Source: Prevotellaceae bacterium (GTDB lineage: Bacteria; Bacteroidota; Bacteroidia; Bacteroidales; UBA932). From it: DNA of 5,732 nt. Below, one piece after another: positions 5,705 through 5,732 of this stretch. Position numbers and translations under genes: made by a program. The notes beneath the pieces were generated by a model that did not search any database, was not told the origin of the DNA, and worked only from the letters and a program-made list of their open reading frames with translations. The stretch lies in contig JAITPP010000150.1 in assembly GCA_031289385.1 (NCBI GenBank), forward strand, positions 1 to 5,732, in the 5' to 3' direction. Every line of letters begins with the position of its first letter. Position 1 is the first letter of the stretch.

Positions 5705-5732
5705 TTAGTCGTAAGTTGTAAGTCATAAGTCG
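5705..5732 (+). repeat. TAAGTCG heptad array, 4 or more units, upstream of the transporter gene
   Basis: Units at 5705-5711 (TTAGTCG), 5712-5718 (TAAGTTG), 5719-5725 (TAAGTCA) and 5726-5732 (TAAGTCG) run to the window edge, so the array may continue. It uses the same unit, in the same orientation, as the array after rpoN, so the transporter gene lies between two copies. On the transporter's own strand it ends 11 bases before the start codon. Confidence 0.8.

Noticed and set aside
5226..5708. A 160-codon open frame on the + strand opposite the transporter gene.
   Set aside because: It is antisense to a clearly conserved NSS gene, has no recognisable domain, and its composition follows from the codon pattern of the opposite strand.
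5694..5726. An upstream ATG at 5724-5726 that would extend the transporter by 11 residues.
   Set aside because: The extension is translated from the heptad array and does not resemble NSS N termini, whereas ATG 5691-5693 begins MNTRATFGSKLG as expected and has an A/T-rich leader.

Overview
The window looks like chromosomal DNA from a member of the Bacteroidota, most likely Bacteroidales-like. The evidence is AT-rich DNA, no Shine-Dalgarno sequences but A-rich leaders before start codons, several matches to the Bacteroidota -7 promoter consensus TAnnTTTG, and an asnS gene next to rpoN in the same orientation (a pairing I recall from this phylum but cannot check here). No phage, transposon, CRISPR, rRNA or tRNA sequence was recognised.

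Layout. Positions 1-665 hold the 3' part of a gene for a YARHG-domain protein; its start lies off the left edge. Positions 666-1251 are a gene-poor spacer of 586 bases. It holds a possible 24-codon basic micro-ORF, several candidate -7 promoter boxes, a 9-bp repeat cluster and a 24-bp tandem repeat. Positions 1252-2655 encode asparaginyl-tRNA synthetase (asnS). After a 165-base spacer, 2821-4266 encode sigma-54 (rpoN). An 83-base convergent spacer follows. The complement of 4350-5693 encodes an 11-TM neurotransmitter:sodium symporter (NSS) family transporter, whose upstream region runs into the right edge.

How the genes relate. asnS and rpoN are co-oriented housekeeping/regulatory genes. Each has its own plausible promoter, so co-transcription is possible but not required. 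The transporter is transcribed towards rpoN and has no visible functional link to it. The YARHG protein is of unknown function.

The most notable feature is not a gene. Every spacer from asnS rightwards contains short tandem arrays with a period of exactly 7 bp, and a less regular one lies just before asnS. The unit sequence differs between most loci (TAATTCG, NNCAAGA, TTAAYAA, AATAATA), but the same TAAGTCG unit appears on both sides of the transporter gene. Two arrays end only 3 and 11 bases from start codons. I see no sign of a new multi-gene system; the genes are ordinary and complete apart from the edge-cut first one.
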